Positions 20,361-33,193 of a DNA stretch of 64,000 nt are shown here, piece after piece (positions within the stretch are counted from its first letter, which is position 1; each line of letters starts with the position of its first letter). Both the position numbers and the translations under genes were made by a program. This DNA comes from Paludibacterium denitrificans (GTDB lineage: Bacteria > Pseudomonadota > Gammaproteobacteria > Burkholderiales > Chromobacteriaceae), in NCBI RefSeq assembly GCF_009707705.1, contig NZ_WLYX01000001.1, positions 1,116,001-1,180,000 of the forward strand, written 5' to 3'. The notes under the pieces were generated by a model. The model saw only the letters and a list, made by a program, of their open reading frames with translations. It was not told the origin of the DNA and ran no database searches.

Positions 20361-21477
20361 ATGCGTTCAGTGATTCATGCCGCCAACCGCATCGTGGTCA
20401 AGGTGGGTTCCAGTCTGGTTACCAATGATGGTAAAGGACTCGATCTGTCGGCACTGGAGCGCTGGGCGGCGGAGATTGCCGACCTGAAACGACGTGGCAA
20501 ACAAGTGGTACTGGTGTCGAGCGGCGCCATTGCCGAAGGCTGTCAGCGGCTGGGCTGGGCCAGTCGGCCCAAGGGCGTGCACGAGTTGCAAGCCGCCGCC
20601 GCGGTCGGGCAAATGGGGCTGTGTCAGGCGTATGAGACGGCCTTTCGCGGTTTTGGCCTGAAAACGGCTCAGGTCTTGCTTACGCATGAAGATCTGGCCG
20701 ACCGCACCCGTTACCTCAATGCCCGCAGCACCATCACCACCCTGCTCAATCTCAACGTGGTACCGATCATCAACGAGAACGACACGGTGGTCACCAACGA
20801 GATTCGCTTTGGCGATAACGATACGCTGGGCGCGCTGGTCACCAACCTGATCGAAGCCGATGCGCTGGTCATCCTCACCGACCAGCAAGGGCTGTTTAGC
20901 GCCGACCCGCGCAAGCATCCGGATGCCCGCTTTATCCACGAAGCCGAGGCGACACGCAACTGGAAGACATGGTAAGCGGTGCCGCTCCAGCGTGGGGACC
21001 GGCGGCATGATCACCAAGATTCTGGCCGCCAAGCGCGCCGCCCGCAGCGGCGCAGCAACGGTGATTGCCTGTGGCCGTGAGCACGACGTGCTGTCGCGTC
21101 TGGCCGATGGCGAGGCGATTGGCACCCAGTTATTGCCGCCGACCAACCGCATGCATGCGCGCAAACAGTGGTTGGCCGATCACCTGCAACTGAAAGGTAG
21201 CGTAGTCGTAGATCAGGGCGCCGCGCTGGCGGTGCGGGAAAAGGGCACCAGCTTGCTGCCGATCGGCGTGGTGGCTGTCGAAGGCGACTTCTTGCGCGGC
21301 GAAGTGATTGCCTGTGTCGATGAAGACGGCAATGAAGTGGCGCGTGGGCTGGTCAATTACAGCTCGGATGAGGCACGCCAGATCATGCGCAAGGCCACGC
21401 GCGAGATTGCCGGTGTACTGGGTTACACCGTGGAGCCAGAGCTGATCCACCGCGACAACATGGTCACCCTGTCCTGA
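20361..21477 (+). CDS. proB: glutamate 5-kinase (two adjacent frame errors)
   Basis: First step of proline synthesis. The start at 20361 follows GAGG. The amino acid kinase domain has [47 protein letters not shown] and [12 protein letters not shown]; the C-terminal PUA domain follows ([20 protein letters not shown]). The frame is lost at about 20949-20985: GAGGCGACACG lacks four bases of a GCCGGC and GGTGCCGCTCC lacks one. Repaired, the text reads [23 protein letters not shown]. About 372 residues. Confidence 0.95.
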
Positions 21478-21527
21478 GCCGCGCCGGTTAGCGGCTTACC
21501 TGCGTTACCTACCGAGGAAACGACGGC

Positions 21528-22596
21528 ATGAAATCACTCGTTGTGGCAACCTGGCTGGCATTGGTCGGCATGAGCGCACAGGCCGAGCCGGTGTTGCGAC
21601 TGTTCAACTGGAATAACGAGATTGCACCCGCGACCCTGCAGCGGTTTGAGCAGCACTGCCACTGCAAGGTGGTGGAAGATTATTACGGCGACAACGAAGA
21701 AATGCTGGACAAGCTGGCGGGCGGCAGCAACGGTTATGATCTGGTCGTGCCTACCAGTTATGCGCTGCAGGCATTGATCCGCCAGCATCAACTGCACCCC
21801 TTGGACAAAGCTGCCCTGCCCAACTTCAAGAACCTGCATCCGGACTATCTACAACAAAACCGCCCGTTTGATCCGGGCAACCGTTATGGGGCGCCGCTAC
21901 TGGCGAGCCTCACCGTGCTGGGATATAACCGCGACAAGATGCGGCAACTGGCCATCCCCACCAACAGCTGGGCGGCGGTATTCGAGCCGCGCTACCTGAG
22001 CCGGATCAAGGGCAAGGTGGCGGTGCTGGATTCACCGCGCGACGTGCTCGGCTCCCGCGCTGCTGTATCTGGGCAAAGACCCCAACTCGACTCGTCAGGC
22101 CGATTGGCAAGCCGCCGCCGACGTCATCCGCAAGGCCAAGCCCTATTGGGGCAGCTTCAACAACCAGACCTACACCAAGGCGCTGGCCGCTGGCGATGTC
22201 TGGCTGGTACTGGGCTATTCCAACGATCTTTATCAGGTCATGAATGACGGCAACGCCGCGAAGCGCCCGTTCCAGATTGGCTACAGCGTGCAAAAGGAAG
22301 GCAATGTGCTGGGGCTGGATAATCTGGCGATCTTGCAAGGCAGCCGTCAGCCGGAACTGGCGCAGCAGTTCATCAACTTCATGCTGGATGGGCGCAACGC
22401 CGCCGATGTCTCCAACCTGATCGGCTCGATCAACCCCAACCGGGCGGCCACGCCGTTTTTCAGCACGACAGCCCGGCATGATCCGACCATCATGATGCCC
22501 CCCGGCCAGCAGAAGCGCATTCTGCTCAAAGGGCAGACGGCGGCACAGCGTCAGCAGCTGGAGCAACTCTGGCACGACATCAAGCTGGGGCACTGA
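21528..22596 (+). CDS. polyamine-binding periplasmic protein, PotD/PotF type (one frame break)
   Basis: Signal peptide (MKSLVVATWLALVGMSAQA) and a mature domain beginning EPVLRLFNWNNEIAP, like the LNVYNWSDYI start of PotD/PotF. GYDLVVPTSYALQALI and AAGDVWLVLGYSND match the polyamine-binding family. The frame breaks near 22048-22056 where GCCGGC is expected (VLGAGALLYLGKD). About 357 residues. No PotA, PotB or PotC genes are adjacent, so it is either an orphan binding protein or supplied to a distant transporter. Confidence 0.88.
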
Positions 22597-22634
22597 GCGC
22601 TCGCATCAAGCCGGGCAGACAAACCGACCGATGT

Positions 22635-22645
22635 TTCGGCCAACC
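22635..22645 (-). repeat. intergenic copy of the repeated word TTCGGCCAACC
   Basis: One of about 47 copies of the GTTGGCCGAA family in the window, here between the polyamine-binding gene and the next terminator. Confidence 0.85.
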
Positions 22646-22682
22646 TGACGGCCATCACTTTCCATCCTTTGCCGCAACAAAA

Positions 22683-22708
22683 AGGCCACCCGCAGGTGGC
22701 CTGTTTTA
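22683..22708. terminator. bidirectional terminator
   Basis: AGGCCACC (22683-22690) and GGTGGCCT (22695-22702) with a four-base loop and a T run after it on the plus strand; A-rich on the left. It separates the convergent polyamine-binding gene and the small membrane protein gene. Confidence 0.75.
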
Positions 22709-22724
22709 TTTCTGCCGCTACGCT

Positions 22725-23148
22725 TCAGACAGTGTGATCGTTAACGTCTGCGGCATGGGACTGCTGCTGGCGCCGTGCCAGTGCCCGGGCAATCACATAG
22801 GCCATCATCGCGCACAGGAAAAACATCAGCATGATCAGCGCGATGGAACGCAGCGCTTCGGTCAGCGTATTGAAGATTTCCAGTAGCCAGCGCGCGCCGG
22901 TCAATTCCATCGCTCCGCTGCCCTTGCCCGGTGCTTAGGCGGCAGGTATTTTTCCAGTTCCCACTGGCGTACCCCGCCCGACAGGCGACGAAAATGGCAA
23001 AGTAAATGTATTTGCGCCACGCTTCGGTCAGATCCGGACCCAGCGTCTTTTGCAATATCTTGTTGACGGCTACATCAAAAAAACGCGCCGCCGCCAACGA
23101 GGTGGCCAAGGCCACGATCACGGTTGCACCAAACAGTGCAAAAAACAT
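22725..23148 (-). CDS. small hypothetical membrane protein (two frame errors)
   Basis: About 139 residues when repaired. It has an N-terminal TM segment (MFFALFGATVIVALATSLAA), a middle loop (VNKILQKTLGPDLTEAWRKY then WELEKYLPPAPGKGSGAMELTGARWL) and a C-terminal TM segment (ALIMLMFFLCAMMAYVIARAL) ending in a basic, His-containing tail. The two errors, near 22980 and at 22935-22942 (GCTTAGGC), both fit miscalled GCCGGC. I do not recognise the family and assign no function. Confidence 0.7.
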
Positions 23149-23268
23149 ACGCTTCCCCTTGCATTACCCGACGTTAGTGGTAATGACAATTGTACGCCGG
23201 TTAGGCCGGGCGTGGGCAATGTCCCCGGTGCCGCCGCGCTTTCCGGCTTGGGTACGGAACCGAATGAA

Positions 23269-23976
23269 TCAACCGGCCAATTGGCCAAAGCGCCAGAGCA
23301 GGCGGTTGGCCTCGGGCGTGGGGCGCAGCTGTTGTTGCAGCGCGGACGGGTCCAGCCCTTCCTGCGACAGTTTTTCGGCCAACCTTTGCAGGTAGCTGCC
23401 CATGACCGTGTCGTTGAATTCCGGGTGAAACTGCACGCCCCGGGCGGAGCCGCAGCGGAAGGCGTGATTCGGTTCGAAACTGTTCTCCGCCAGCCGCACT
23501 GCGCCGGGCGGCAAGGCCAGTACCGATTGCCAGTGAATTACGGCGGCCGGAAATTGCGCTGGCAAGGCACCAAGCAGCTGATCGTCCTGCGCGGCAGGCA
23601 GGCGTTGCACCGTCACCACGCCCACTTCCGGCCCCTGCGGGTGATAGCTCACCTCGCCGCCCAGAGCATGGGCCAGCAGCTGGTGGCCGTAACAAATGCC
23701 CAGCAACGGCACCTCGGCGGCGTGTGCACAACGCAACCAGTCTGCCGTCGCTTCACTCCACGCCGCCCGTTCGCTCACCATGGCGGCCGAGCCGGTAATG
23801 ATGGCGGCGGCGACCTCTGCCACCGCAGGCAGTTCGGCGCCGTGCTGCACATCCACCACCTGCCAGTCGGCGGCTGTGTCGCCCAGTTCGCGGGCGATCC
23901 AGTCTTCGAACAGGCCATATTCGGCCGCAACATCCGCCACCGGCACGCCGGTTTTGATGATGAGCTTGTACTTCAT
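23269..23976 (-). CDS. class I glutamine amidotransferase, GMP-synthase-like
   Basis: 235 residues, intact. It has the oxyanion region AAIITGSAAMVSE, the nucleophile Cys in LLGICYGHQLLAHALGG near residue 96, and the His/Glu pair in RGVQFHPEFND near residue 190. This is the YfeJ/GuaA-related single-domain amidotransferase family, whose acceptor is generally unknown. It ends with GQLAG. It contains a TTCGGCCAACCTT copy (23374). It lies four bases after ruvB and may be cotranscribed. Confidence 0.9.
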   Translation of the reverse strand: MKYKLIIKTGVPVADVAAEYGLFEDWIARELGDTAADWQVVDVQHGAELPAVAEVAAAIITGSAAMVSERAAWSEATADWLRCAHAAEVPLLGICYGHQLLAHALGGEVSYHPQGPEVGVVTVQRLPAAQDDQLLGALPAQFPAAVIHWQSVLALPPGAVRLAENSFEPNHAFRCGSARGVQFHPEFNDTVMGSYLQRLAEKLSQEGLDPSALQQQLRPTPEANRLLWRFGQLAG

Positions 23977-23979
23977 GCC

Positions 23980-25016
23980 TTACTCCTTCAGCGGCAGGCC
24001 AAAGTGCGTGTATGCCAGCGCCGTAGCGAGACGGCCGCGCGGCGTACGCTGCAGATAGCCTTGCTGGATCAGATACGGTTCGATCACGTCCTCGATGGTA
24101 TCGGTGGATTCGCCAATGGCCGCCGCCACGTTATCCAGCCCCACCGGTCCACCGGAGAACTTTTCCGGGATCGCAGCAAGCAATTTGCGGTCCATTACGT
24201 CCAGCCCGGCCGGATCGACATCCAGCATGGCCAGCGCGGCATCGGCGATGGCGGACGTGACGGTGCCATCGGCACGGACCTCGGCATAGTCGCGCACGCG
24301 GCGCAGCAAGCGGTTGGCGATACGCGGCGTGCCACGACTACGCCGTGCCACTTCGAAAGCACCATCGTCGGCCAAGGTGACATTCAGCAACCCGGCCGAA
24401 CGGCTGACGATGCGCGTCAATTCTTCCGCCGTGTAAAACTCCAGCCGCGCGACAATGCCAAAGCGGTCGCGCAACGGGTTGGTCAGCATGCTTAAGCACG
24501 GGTGGTGGCACCCACCAGCGTAAACGGCGGCAGGTCGATCTTGACCGAGCGCGCCGCCGGGCCTTCGCCGATCATGATGTCGATCTGGTAATCCTCCAGC
24601 GCCGGGTAGAGGATTTCCTCCACTACTGGCGACAGGCGGTGAATCTCGTCGATGAACAGCACATCATGCGGTTCCAGATTGGTCAGCAGCGCGGCCAGAT
24701 CACCGGCGCGTTCCAGCACCGGGCCGGAGGTCTGGCGCAGGTTGACGCCCATCTCGCGCGCGATGATGTGCGCCAGCGTGGTCTTGCCCAGCCCCGGCGG
24801 GCCAAACAGTAGCACGTGGTCGAGCGCCTCGCCGCGCTTCTTGGCTGCTTCGATGAAGATTTCCAGCTGTTCGCGCGCCTTTTTCTGGCCGACGTATTCA
24901 TCCAGCGCCTTCGGGCGCAGCGCGCGCTCCAGCGCCTCTTCCTGTGCCGACAGGCTTTGCTGGGTAACCATGCGGCGCTCCGGCGCCGCGCCAATCAGGT
25001 TGTCGGTTTCAATCAT
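23980..25016 (-). CDS. ruvB: Holliday junction branch migration ATPase RuvB (one frame break)
   Basis: RuvB drives branch migration with Ruv[17 protein letters not shown] starts at 25016. Walker A is [14 protein letters not shown], Walker [10 protein letters not shown], sensor I VGATTRAG and the C-terminal winged helix [11 protein letters not shown] followed by [12 protein letters not shown]. The frame breaks at 24490-24497: GCTTAAGC for GCCGGC, exactly in [18 protein letters not shown]. About 345 residues. It is apart from ruvC and ruvA (28.7-31.4 kb), whereas many genomes keep ruvAB together. Confidence 0.97.
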
Positions 25017-25194
25017 GCTCAGCACTCACGGCAGTTAACAGGGACGGCGGGACTATCACACACTTCATCATAAAGATCGCAACCATACGGGAGGGATGGG
25101 GCATTTTATCGTGGCGGCCTGCGCCGTGGGGAGCGACGACTGCCCCAACACAGTGCCGCCGCAGCGTTGGACTATACCCGTTTGCACCGCAACA

Positions 25195-25228
25195 AGGTTG
25201 GCCGAAACCGGCCAGTCGGGCCTACAAT
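25195..25228 (+). promoter_or_regulatory. probable ribB promoter overlapping a repeated word
   Basis: AAGGTTGGCCGAAAC (25195-25209) is a near-complete copy of the window-wide word. Its TTGGCC (25199-25204) could serve as a weak -35 for the TACAAT (25223-25228) placed 18 bases later, about 30 bases before the FMN riboswitch. The promoter assignment is inference. Confidence 0.4.
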
Positions 25229-25254
25229 AGCCACTGGCTTTACGCCAACGTACG

Positions 25255-25411
25255 TCTTCAGGGCGGGGTGCAACTCCCCACCGGCGGTAGGGTTCCTGAC
25301 GGAACCAAGCCCGCGAGCGCTTGCCAAAGCAGCGGCAAGGTCAGCAGATTTGGTGCGGAGCAACGCTCCCATGCCAAAGCCGACGGTTATAGTCCGGATG
25401 AAAGAAGATGA
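25255..25411 (+). promoter_or_regulatory. FMN riboswitch (RFN element) controlling ribB
   Basis: The conserved blocks are present in order: TCAGGGCGGGGTGCAA, CTCCCCACCGGCGGTA, AGCCCGCGAGCG, GGTCAGCAGATTTGGTG, GCCAAAGCCGACGGTTAT and AGTCCGGATGAAAGAAG. These are the five-helix FMN aptamer. It lies 128 bases before ribB. A GC-rich hairpin (25419-25427 with 25431-25439) follows without a U tract, so control may be at translation or Rho-dependent termination. FMN binding should lower ribB expression. Confidence 0.96.
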
Positions 25412-25539
25412 CGACATCGCCATGCCGCCACGGCATGGCCTGCTGTCTTTGCTGCACGCCTGTCGTGCCGGTGGCCTTGCCACGGCCGTTTCACGCCCTG
25501 GAACGTGTTTCTCATGCTTTTGACTGAGGACCGTTTCCA

Positions 25540-26193
25540 ATGAACGCTCATACTGACATTCTTGCCCAACGTATCGATGCCGCCCTTGCCGCCCTGCGTC
25601 AGGGTCACCCGGTGGTGGTGCAGGACGATCACGACCGCGAAAACGAAGCCGACCTGATTCTGGCGGCTGACACACTCACCCAGCCGGAAATGGCGCGCAT
25701 GATCCGCGACGGCAGCGGCATCGTCTGCCTGTGCCTGACGCCGGAGCACGCGGCCCGGCTGGAACTCACCCCGATGGTGGCGCACAACACCAGCCAGTAC
25801 GGCACAGCGTTTACCGTCACCATCGAAGCGCGCCACGGTGTCACCACCGGGGTTTCCGCCGCCGACCGCGTCACCACCATCCGTGCGGCCATCGCTCCCG
25901 GGGCGCAAGCTCAGGATCTCTCCCGGCCCGGCCATGTGTTTCCGCTCATCGCCCGTGCCGGTGGCGTACTGGAGCGGCGCGGCCACACCGAATCGTCGGT
26001 TGATCTCGCCCGTCTGGCCGGGCTCTCCCCCGCCGGGGTGTTGTGCGAACTGATGAACCCGGACGGCAGCATGATGCGTGGCCAGCAAGTGGCCGATTAC
26101 GCCGCCCGCCATCAGCTCCCCATGCTGACGGTGGCGGAACTGGCACAATGGCGTCAGCGTACAGAAGGTCAGCCGCACACCAGCCACGGCTGA
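25540..26193 (+). CDS. ribB: 3,4-dihydroxy-2-butanone-4-phosphate synthase
   Basis: Converts ribulose 5-phosphate to the four-carbon riboflavin precursor. 217 residues, intact, the single-domain form without GTP cyclohydrolase II. Motifs are [18 protein letters not shown] (acidic metal site), [48 protein letters not shown] with the catalytic [13 protein letters not shown]. It sits behind the FMN riboswitch and before an inverted-repeat terminator. Confidence 0.97.
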   Translation: MNAHTDILAQRIDAALAALRQGHPVVVQDDHDRENEADLILAADTLTQPEMARMIRDGSGIVCLCLTPEHAARLELTPMVAHNTSQYGTAFTVTIEARHGVTTGVSAADRVTTIRAAIAPGAQAQDLSRPGHVFPLIARAGGVLERRGHTESSVDLARLAGLSPAGVLCELMNPDGSMMRGQQVADYAARHQLPMLTVAELAQWRQRTEGQPHTSHG

Positions 26194-26300
26194 GCGTGAT
26201 CACGACAGCGGCACAAGTTCCCGGTCAAATTACCCATTATGGGTAATAATGGTTTTGACAGCGCACAGGCCCCGATCGGCCCGCCACAACGGTTACACCA

Positions 26301-26341
26301 CTTTTCGGCCAACCTTAAACCGTACAAGGTTGGCCGAAAAG
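26301..26341. terminator. terminator made of two full repeated words in inversion
   Basis: CTTTTCGGCCAACCTT (26301-26316) and AAGGTTGGCCGAAAAG (26326-26341) form a perfect 16-bp stem with a nine-base loop. It is 108 bases after ribB and upstream of the GGDEF-EAL gene. This is the longest conserved form of the repeated word and shows its probable consensus, AAGGTTGGCCGAAA. Confidence 0.75.
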
Positions 26342-26427
26342 CACTCGCCTCCGGGTTTGTCGGCATAGCTCGTTGTTAAGCGCATCCAGTATGCTCGAGG
26401 CTAAACGCACTACCCCGGAACTTGCAC

Positions 26428-28684
26428 ATGCTTCGCTGCTCCTCTTCTGCGCCTTCGCTCACTACACTCGCTGCCAACTACCAGCCGGTGGACTATGACG
26501 CACTGAGCCCGGCCGAGCAGCGTGACATTTTGCAGTTGCAGCAATCCATTCTGGAATCCGTCGTGCAGGAGCACGATCACCGCAAGGTGATCGAAAGCGT
26601 CTGCTTACTGGAAGAGCAACTACTGCCCAATGCCGTCGCCACCGTCATGCTGCTGGATCATCGCCGCGAGCTGAATGTCTATGCGGCGCCCAGTGTTCCA
26701 GCGGACAAGGCCGCGCAACTGAACGGCCTCAAACCCGGCCCCCACGCTTACCATGCGGTAACGCCGTGTACCGCGAGGAACCGGTGTTTGTCAGCAATAC
26801 GCTGGAAGACCCGCGCTGGCACGACTTGCGCCATGTTGCCGTCAACTTTGGCCTGATGTCGTGCTGGTCGATGCCGATCCGCAGCGGCTTAAGAACCAGA
26901 TCATTGGCACCTTTGCCCTGTCCAGTTTCGTCTCGCGTTCGCCCAGCGGCTTTCACCGCAAGATTCTGGAAATTGGCGCCTCCATCATCGGCATTGCACT
27001 GGAACAACGCCGTCAGGCCAGAACGCTGAACCTGCTCGACAAGGTGTTCGAGAGCAGCAATCAGGGCATCCTGATCACTGACGGCAAGTGCTCGCATCTT
27101 GTCGGTCAACCCGGCGTTCAGCCAGATCACCGGCTACAGCGCGGAAGAATCGATCGGCCAGCGCCCCAGCCTGCTGTCCTCCGGCCGTCATGCCCCGGCG
27201 TTCTACCGCGAGATGTGGCAAACCCTGCGTCGTCAGGGCTACTGGCAAGGCGAAGTGTGGAACCGGCGCAAGAATGGTGAGGTGTTTCCGGAATGGCTGA
27301 GCATTTCCTGCGTGCGCGAAGGCAAAGAAATCACCCATTACGTCGGCTTTTTCTTTGATATCAGCGAGCAGAAGGCGGCCGAACAGCGCCTGCAGTTTCT
27401 CGCCTATCACGATCCGCTGACCGAACTGCCCAACCGGCTGTTGCTGCAGGAACGGCTCACCCTCGCCTCACGTCAGGCGCGCTTAAGCAAGCGCCACCGC
27501 GCGGCGCTATTGTTTATCGACCTTGATCACTTCAAGAACATCAACGATTCGATGGGGCAAGGCATTGGCGATGCGTTGCTGCAGGCAGTGGCCACGCGGC
27601 TGGACCGGCAACTGAACAACGCCAACACGCTGGCGCGCTATGGCGCCGACGAATTCCTCATCGTCATGCCGGAAATTGCCGACCCGGAACAGCACAGTTG
27701 GCCGAACAGATTCTGGACGACTTTGTCGCCCCGTTCCTGATCAGCGGCCACGAACTGCTTACCACGCCATCACTCGGCATCGCGGTATTTCCGGACGATG
27801 GCGAAGACTACGACACGCTGCTGAAAAAAGCCCAATCTGCCACCTTCTATGCCAAACAGGCCGGGCGCAACACCTACCGCTTCTACACCGAAGCGATGAA
27901 CAACAACGCGGCCGAGCACCTGCGCATTTACAACGGCCTGCGCCACGCGCTGGCGCGCCAGCAATTTGTGCTGCATTACCAGCCACAGGTTGACCTGAGC
28001 AACGGCCGCATCATCGGCGCCGAGGCGCTGGTGCGCTGGAACCACCCGGACAAGGGGCTGATTCCACCGGCCAGCTTCATTCCGGTGGCGGAAGAAAGCG
28101 GCGTCATCGTCCAGCTGGGGGAATGGGTATTGCGCGAAGCCTGCCGTCAGGCCGCGCAGTGGCAACAGCAAGGGCTGCCGCCCCTAGTGATGGCGGTCAA
28201 CCTGTCGGGCGTGGAGTTCAAACGCGGCAATCTGGAGCAGAGCGTGGAACAGGCGTTGGCCGACTCCGGCCTGCCGCCGCCGCAGCTGGAACTGGAATTG
28301 ACCGAATCCATCCTGATTCAGGATACCGCCAACGTGCTGGCCACGGTGAAGCGGCTCAAATCACAGGGCATCAAGCTGTCGATCGACGATTTTGGCACCG
28401 GTTATTCCAGCCTGGCTTATCTGACGCGGCTGGCGGTGGACAAGCTGAAAATCGACCAGTCGTTTGTGCGCCATCTGGTGCAGGAACCGGAAAATGGCCC
28501 GATCGTGCGCGCGGTGATCCAGATGGCCCACAGCCTGAATCTGATTGCCATTGCCGAAGGCGTGGAAGACAGCCACGCGCGCGACTTCCTGCTGGAGCAC
28601 GGCTGCGACGAGGCGCAGGGCTATTTTTACAGCCGCCCGCTGCCCGCCGACGATTTTGCCGCGCTGCTGGCGCAGCAAGGCTGA
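26428..28684 (+). CDS. GAF-PAS-GGDEF-EAL protein (cyclic di-GMP turnover; several frame breaks)
   Basis: About 750 residues when repaired: an N-terminal GAF domain (CGNAVYREEPVFVSNTLED, FGLMSCWSMPI), a PAS domain (VFESSNQGILITDG, NPAFSQITGYSAEE), GGDEF and EAL. The GGDEF active site reads YGADEF, so cyclase activity is doubtful. The EAL domain keeps GAEALVRW, NLSGVEF, ELTES, DDFGTGYSSL, DKLKID and EGVED, so it is probably an active phosphodiesterase. Breaks near 26748, 26888, 27090 and 27690 fit GCCGGC miscalls. No TM segment or signal peptide, hence cytoplasmic. Confidence 0.9.
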
Positions 28685-28708
28685 CCCGGCGGCCTTCACC
28701 GCCCGGCG

Positions 28709-29302
28709 TTATCCCTTCATCAGCCCCTTGAGCGCCAGCCGCACGCCTTCGCTTACCGTCACATCCGCCGGTAGCCCCTTGGTCGCGGCGGCCGCTTCCT
28801 TGTCGTTGTAACCCAGCGCCAGCAGCGCGTTGACGATGTCGCTCTTTTCATCCGGCGTGGCGACAAATGGCAGGCCACCCGGCGTGGTGACGGCACCGGC
28901 GGTTGCCAATTTGCCGCGCAGTTCCAGCACCAGCCGCTCGGCGGTTTTCTTGCCAATGCCGGGCACGCTGGACAGGCGCTTGATGTCTTCGCCCGCCACG
29001 GCCAATGCCAGCTCGTCCGCCGTCATGCCAGACAAAATGGCCAGCGCGATCTTGGCGCCAATGCCGCTGACCTTGATCAACTGGCGAAAGGTCTGGCGCT
29101 CTTCCTTGCTGGCAAAGCCAAACAGCAGATGCGCGTCCTCGCGCACCACCAGATGGGTAAACAGCGTGGTGCTTTGCCCCAGCGGCGGCAGCTGATAGAA
29201 GGTGGTCATCGGCACGTCCACTTCGTAGCCGACGCCGCCTACATCCACCACTACTCGCGGTGGCAATTTTTCAATCAACGTGCCGGTCAGGCGTCCAATC
29301 AT
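28709..29302 (-). CDS. ruvA: Holliday junction DNA helicase subunit RuvA
   Basis: 197 residues, intact, starting [20 protein letters not shown] at 29302. The OB fold ([12 protein letters not shown]), the two HhH motifs ([18 protein letters not shown] and [19 protein letters not shown]) and the C-terminal domain that binds RuvB ([16 protein letters not shown]) are present. RuvA tetramers hold the junction for RuvB. The frame stays open far upstream because of an error in the neighbouring prenyltransferase gene; this is not a fusion. Confidence 0.97.
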   Translation of the reverse strand: MIGRLTGTLIEKLPPRVVVDVGGVGYEVDVPMTTFYQLPPLGQSTTLFTHLVVREDAHLLFGFASKEERQTFRQLIKVSGIGAKIALAILSGMTADELALAVAGEDIKRLSSVPGIGKKTAERLVLELRGKLATAGAVTTPGGLPFVATPDEKSDIVNALLALGYNDKEAAAATKGLPADVTVSEGVRLALKGLMKG

Positions 29303-29317
29303 GATGAGTTCCTGCAA

Positions 29318-29331
29318 AAGGTTGGCCGAAA
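29318..29331 (+). repeat. intergenic full-length repeated word AAGGTTGGCCGAAA
   Basis: Lies between the UbiA-type gene and ruvA, 16 bases upstream of the ruvA start. Single copy without an inverted partner. Confidence 0.85.
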
Positions 29332-29357
29332 CCGACAGGCGGCGGCCACGGTAACAA

Positions 29358-30306
29358 TTAGCCGATGAGCAGGCTTCGGCCATCAGCAGCGGGTTGAGGT
29401 TGGCGGCGACAATGGTGGCGACGATGCCCGGCACCAGCTGCGCCGGTTGTGCCGCATGACGCCACAACACCGACAAGGCACGCAGCGACAACGGCAGCGT
29501 CAGCAAGGCCAGCAGGCAGGTGACGGGCAGTGCCCGCAAAGCGACCGCCAGCAGCACGCTGCCGTAGGCCAGCACCAGCCACAGCACATAACCGTAACGC
29601 GCCGTCTGCGGTGCCAGCCGCGCCACCCAGTGGTGCTTGCTTACTAGCCGGTCGGCGTTGCGATCGGGGAACTGGTTGATATACAGCAGGGCGCAGGTCA
29701 GCCAGCCATACGGCCGGGCGGCCCACAGCAAGGCACTGCTCGGGCGGCTTAGCCAGCAGGGTCTGCATGCCCAGCGGCACCAGCCAGAAGCATAGCGCCA
29801 CGGTCAACTCGCCCCAGCCGCGACTGTTGAGTTTGCAGGGCGCAACCGAATACGCCCAGCCGAGCATCACGCTAAACAAAGCCGATGGCCAGCAACCACG
29901 GCCCGGCCAGCGTCACCAGCCACAGCCCGCCGACCACCACCACGGCCATCAGGCCATAGCCCAGCCGCCGCATTTCTGCGCGACTGAGTACGCCGTTCTG
30001 AATGAAACGGCTGCCACCGGTAAAGGGAAAACAACGCTCGCTGTTGGCCGCATCACAGCCACTCACATCATCGGCCACATCATTGATGACATTGACGGCG
30101 GCATGGGCCAGCAACACCAGCAACAGGCCCAACACGGCTTTCGGCCAACCTTGCAGCCATTCGGCGGGCTGGCAGGCAGCGATGCCGAGCAAAGCGCCCA
30201 TCAGGGTGACACTCAGGAAAGCCGTTCGGGTGGCCAGCCACCAGCGCGCCGAGGCGGCCAAGTGCTGGGGCAAGGGTTCATTCAGCGAGGAAGGGACAGG
30301 ACTCAT
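29358..30306 (-). CDS. UbiA-family prenyltransferase (three frame errors)
   Basis: About 316 residues with eight or nine membrane helices. The first Asp-rich motif is [14 protein letters not shown], the second [16 protein letters not shown]. It resembles MenA-like 1,4-dihydroxy-2-naphthoate prenyltransferases more than UbiA, but substrate cannot be fixed. Breaks: near 29878 ([12 protein letters not shown] expected), 29744-29750 (GCTAAGC on the coding strand, giving LLAGRPSSALL) and 29371-29377, where a four-base loss of GCCGGC hides the true end EAGLLIG at 29358. Two copies of the repeated word are nearby. Confidence 0.85.
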
Positions 30307-30359
30307 GCGTCATTCCGGTTAGGGGTCACGCCGCATGATAACGTGAAATGCCATCGGGC

Positions 30360-30835
30360 TCAGAAACGCCAGCCGCCATGCGCGCCGACCACGCCGCCCA
30401 CCACGGCCAGCAGTGAGATCAACAGCAGCAGCACGTGCAGGCGCTGCAACAGCCGCATCGTCGCCACCGGCTGCCGGGCCGCGCGCTGGCGCAACAGGCG
30501 ATGAATCAGCAACGGCTCCAGCACGAACAGCATCAGGAAAAACACCGACCACGCCAGCAACATGGCGTGCAGCCACCGGTATTGGTCAGCCGCCCCCAGC
30601 TGTGCGTGGTGTAGAGCATGTACAGCCCGCTGGCACCGGCCAGCAGCACCCAGAAACGCGCCTGCGCACCAAAGCGGTGTTCGATGTCTTCAAACACCTC
30701 GTATTGCTGCTCAGGGGCAAAACGGCGCCGCACGGCCGGAATCAACACCGTGGTGACAAACGCCACCCCGCCAATCCAGCCCAACACCGCCAGCACATGC
30801 AAGGCACGGGCGATCGCGTAATCGTTCCACATCAT
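30360..30835 (-). CDS. hypothetical four-helix membrane protein, CopD-like (one frame error)
   Basis: About 158 residues: [80 protein letters not shown] and [19 protein letters not shown]. The arrangement, with early His and Trp, recalls CopD/DUF2269-type integral membrane proteins, but I cannot name a function. The frame slips near 30575-30585 between RLTNTGG and HAMLLAW. It is 21 bases upstream of the end of ruvC. Confidence 0.65.
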
Positions 30836-30856
30836 GCTCTCCTGCGATAACCGTTG

Positions 30857-33119
<2,263 letters not shown>

Positions 33120-33193
33120 GTCGGTTCGTTGCGGTACTGATAGAATTGTGCGATTTTATACCGCCGAATTGCACCCACGATATGGTTTTGTGC

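Noticed and set aside
23050-24495. 481-residue plus-strand frame opposite the amidotransferase and ruvB
   Set aside because: Antisense shadow in GC-rich DNA; the minus-strand proteins have clear families.
28709-29731. Apparent fusion of a membrane protein with RuvA in one open frame
   Set aside because: The upstream part is the C-terminus of the UbiA-type gene read on after a four-base loss at a GCCGGC; restoring it gives a normal stop at 29358 and a normal ruvA start at 29302.
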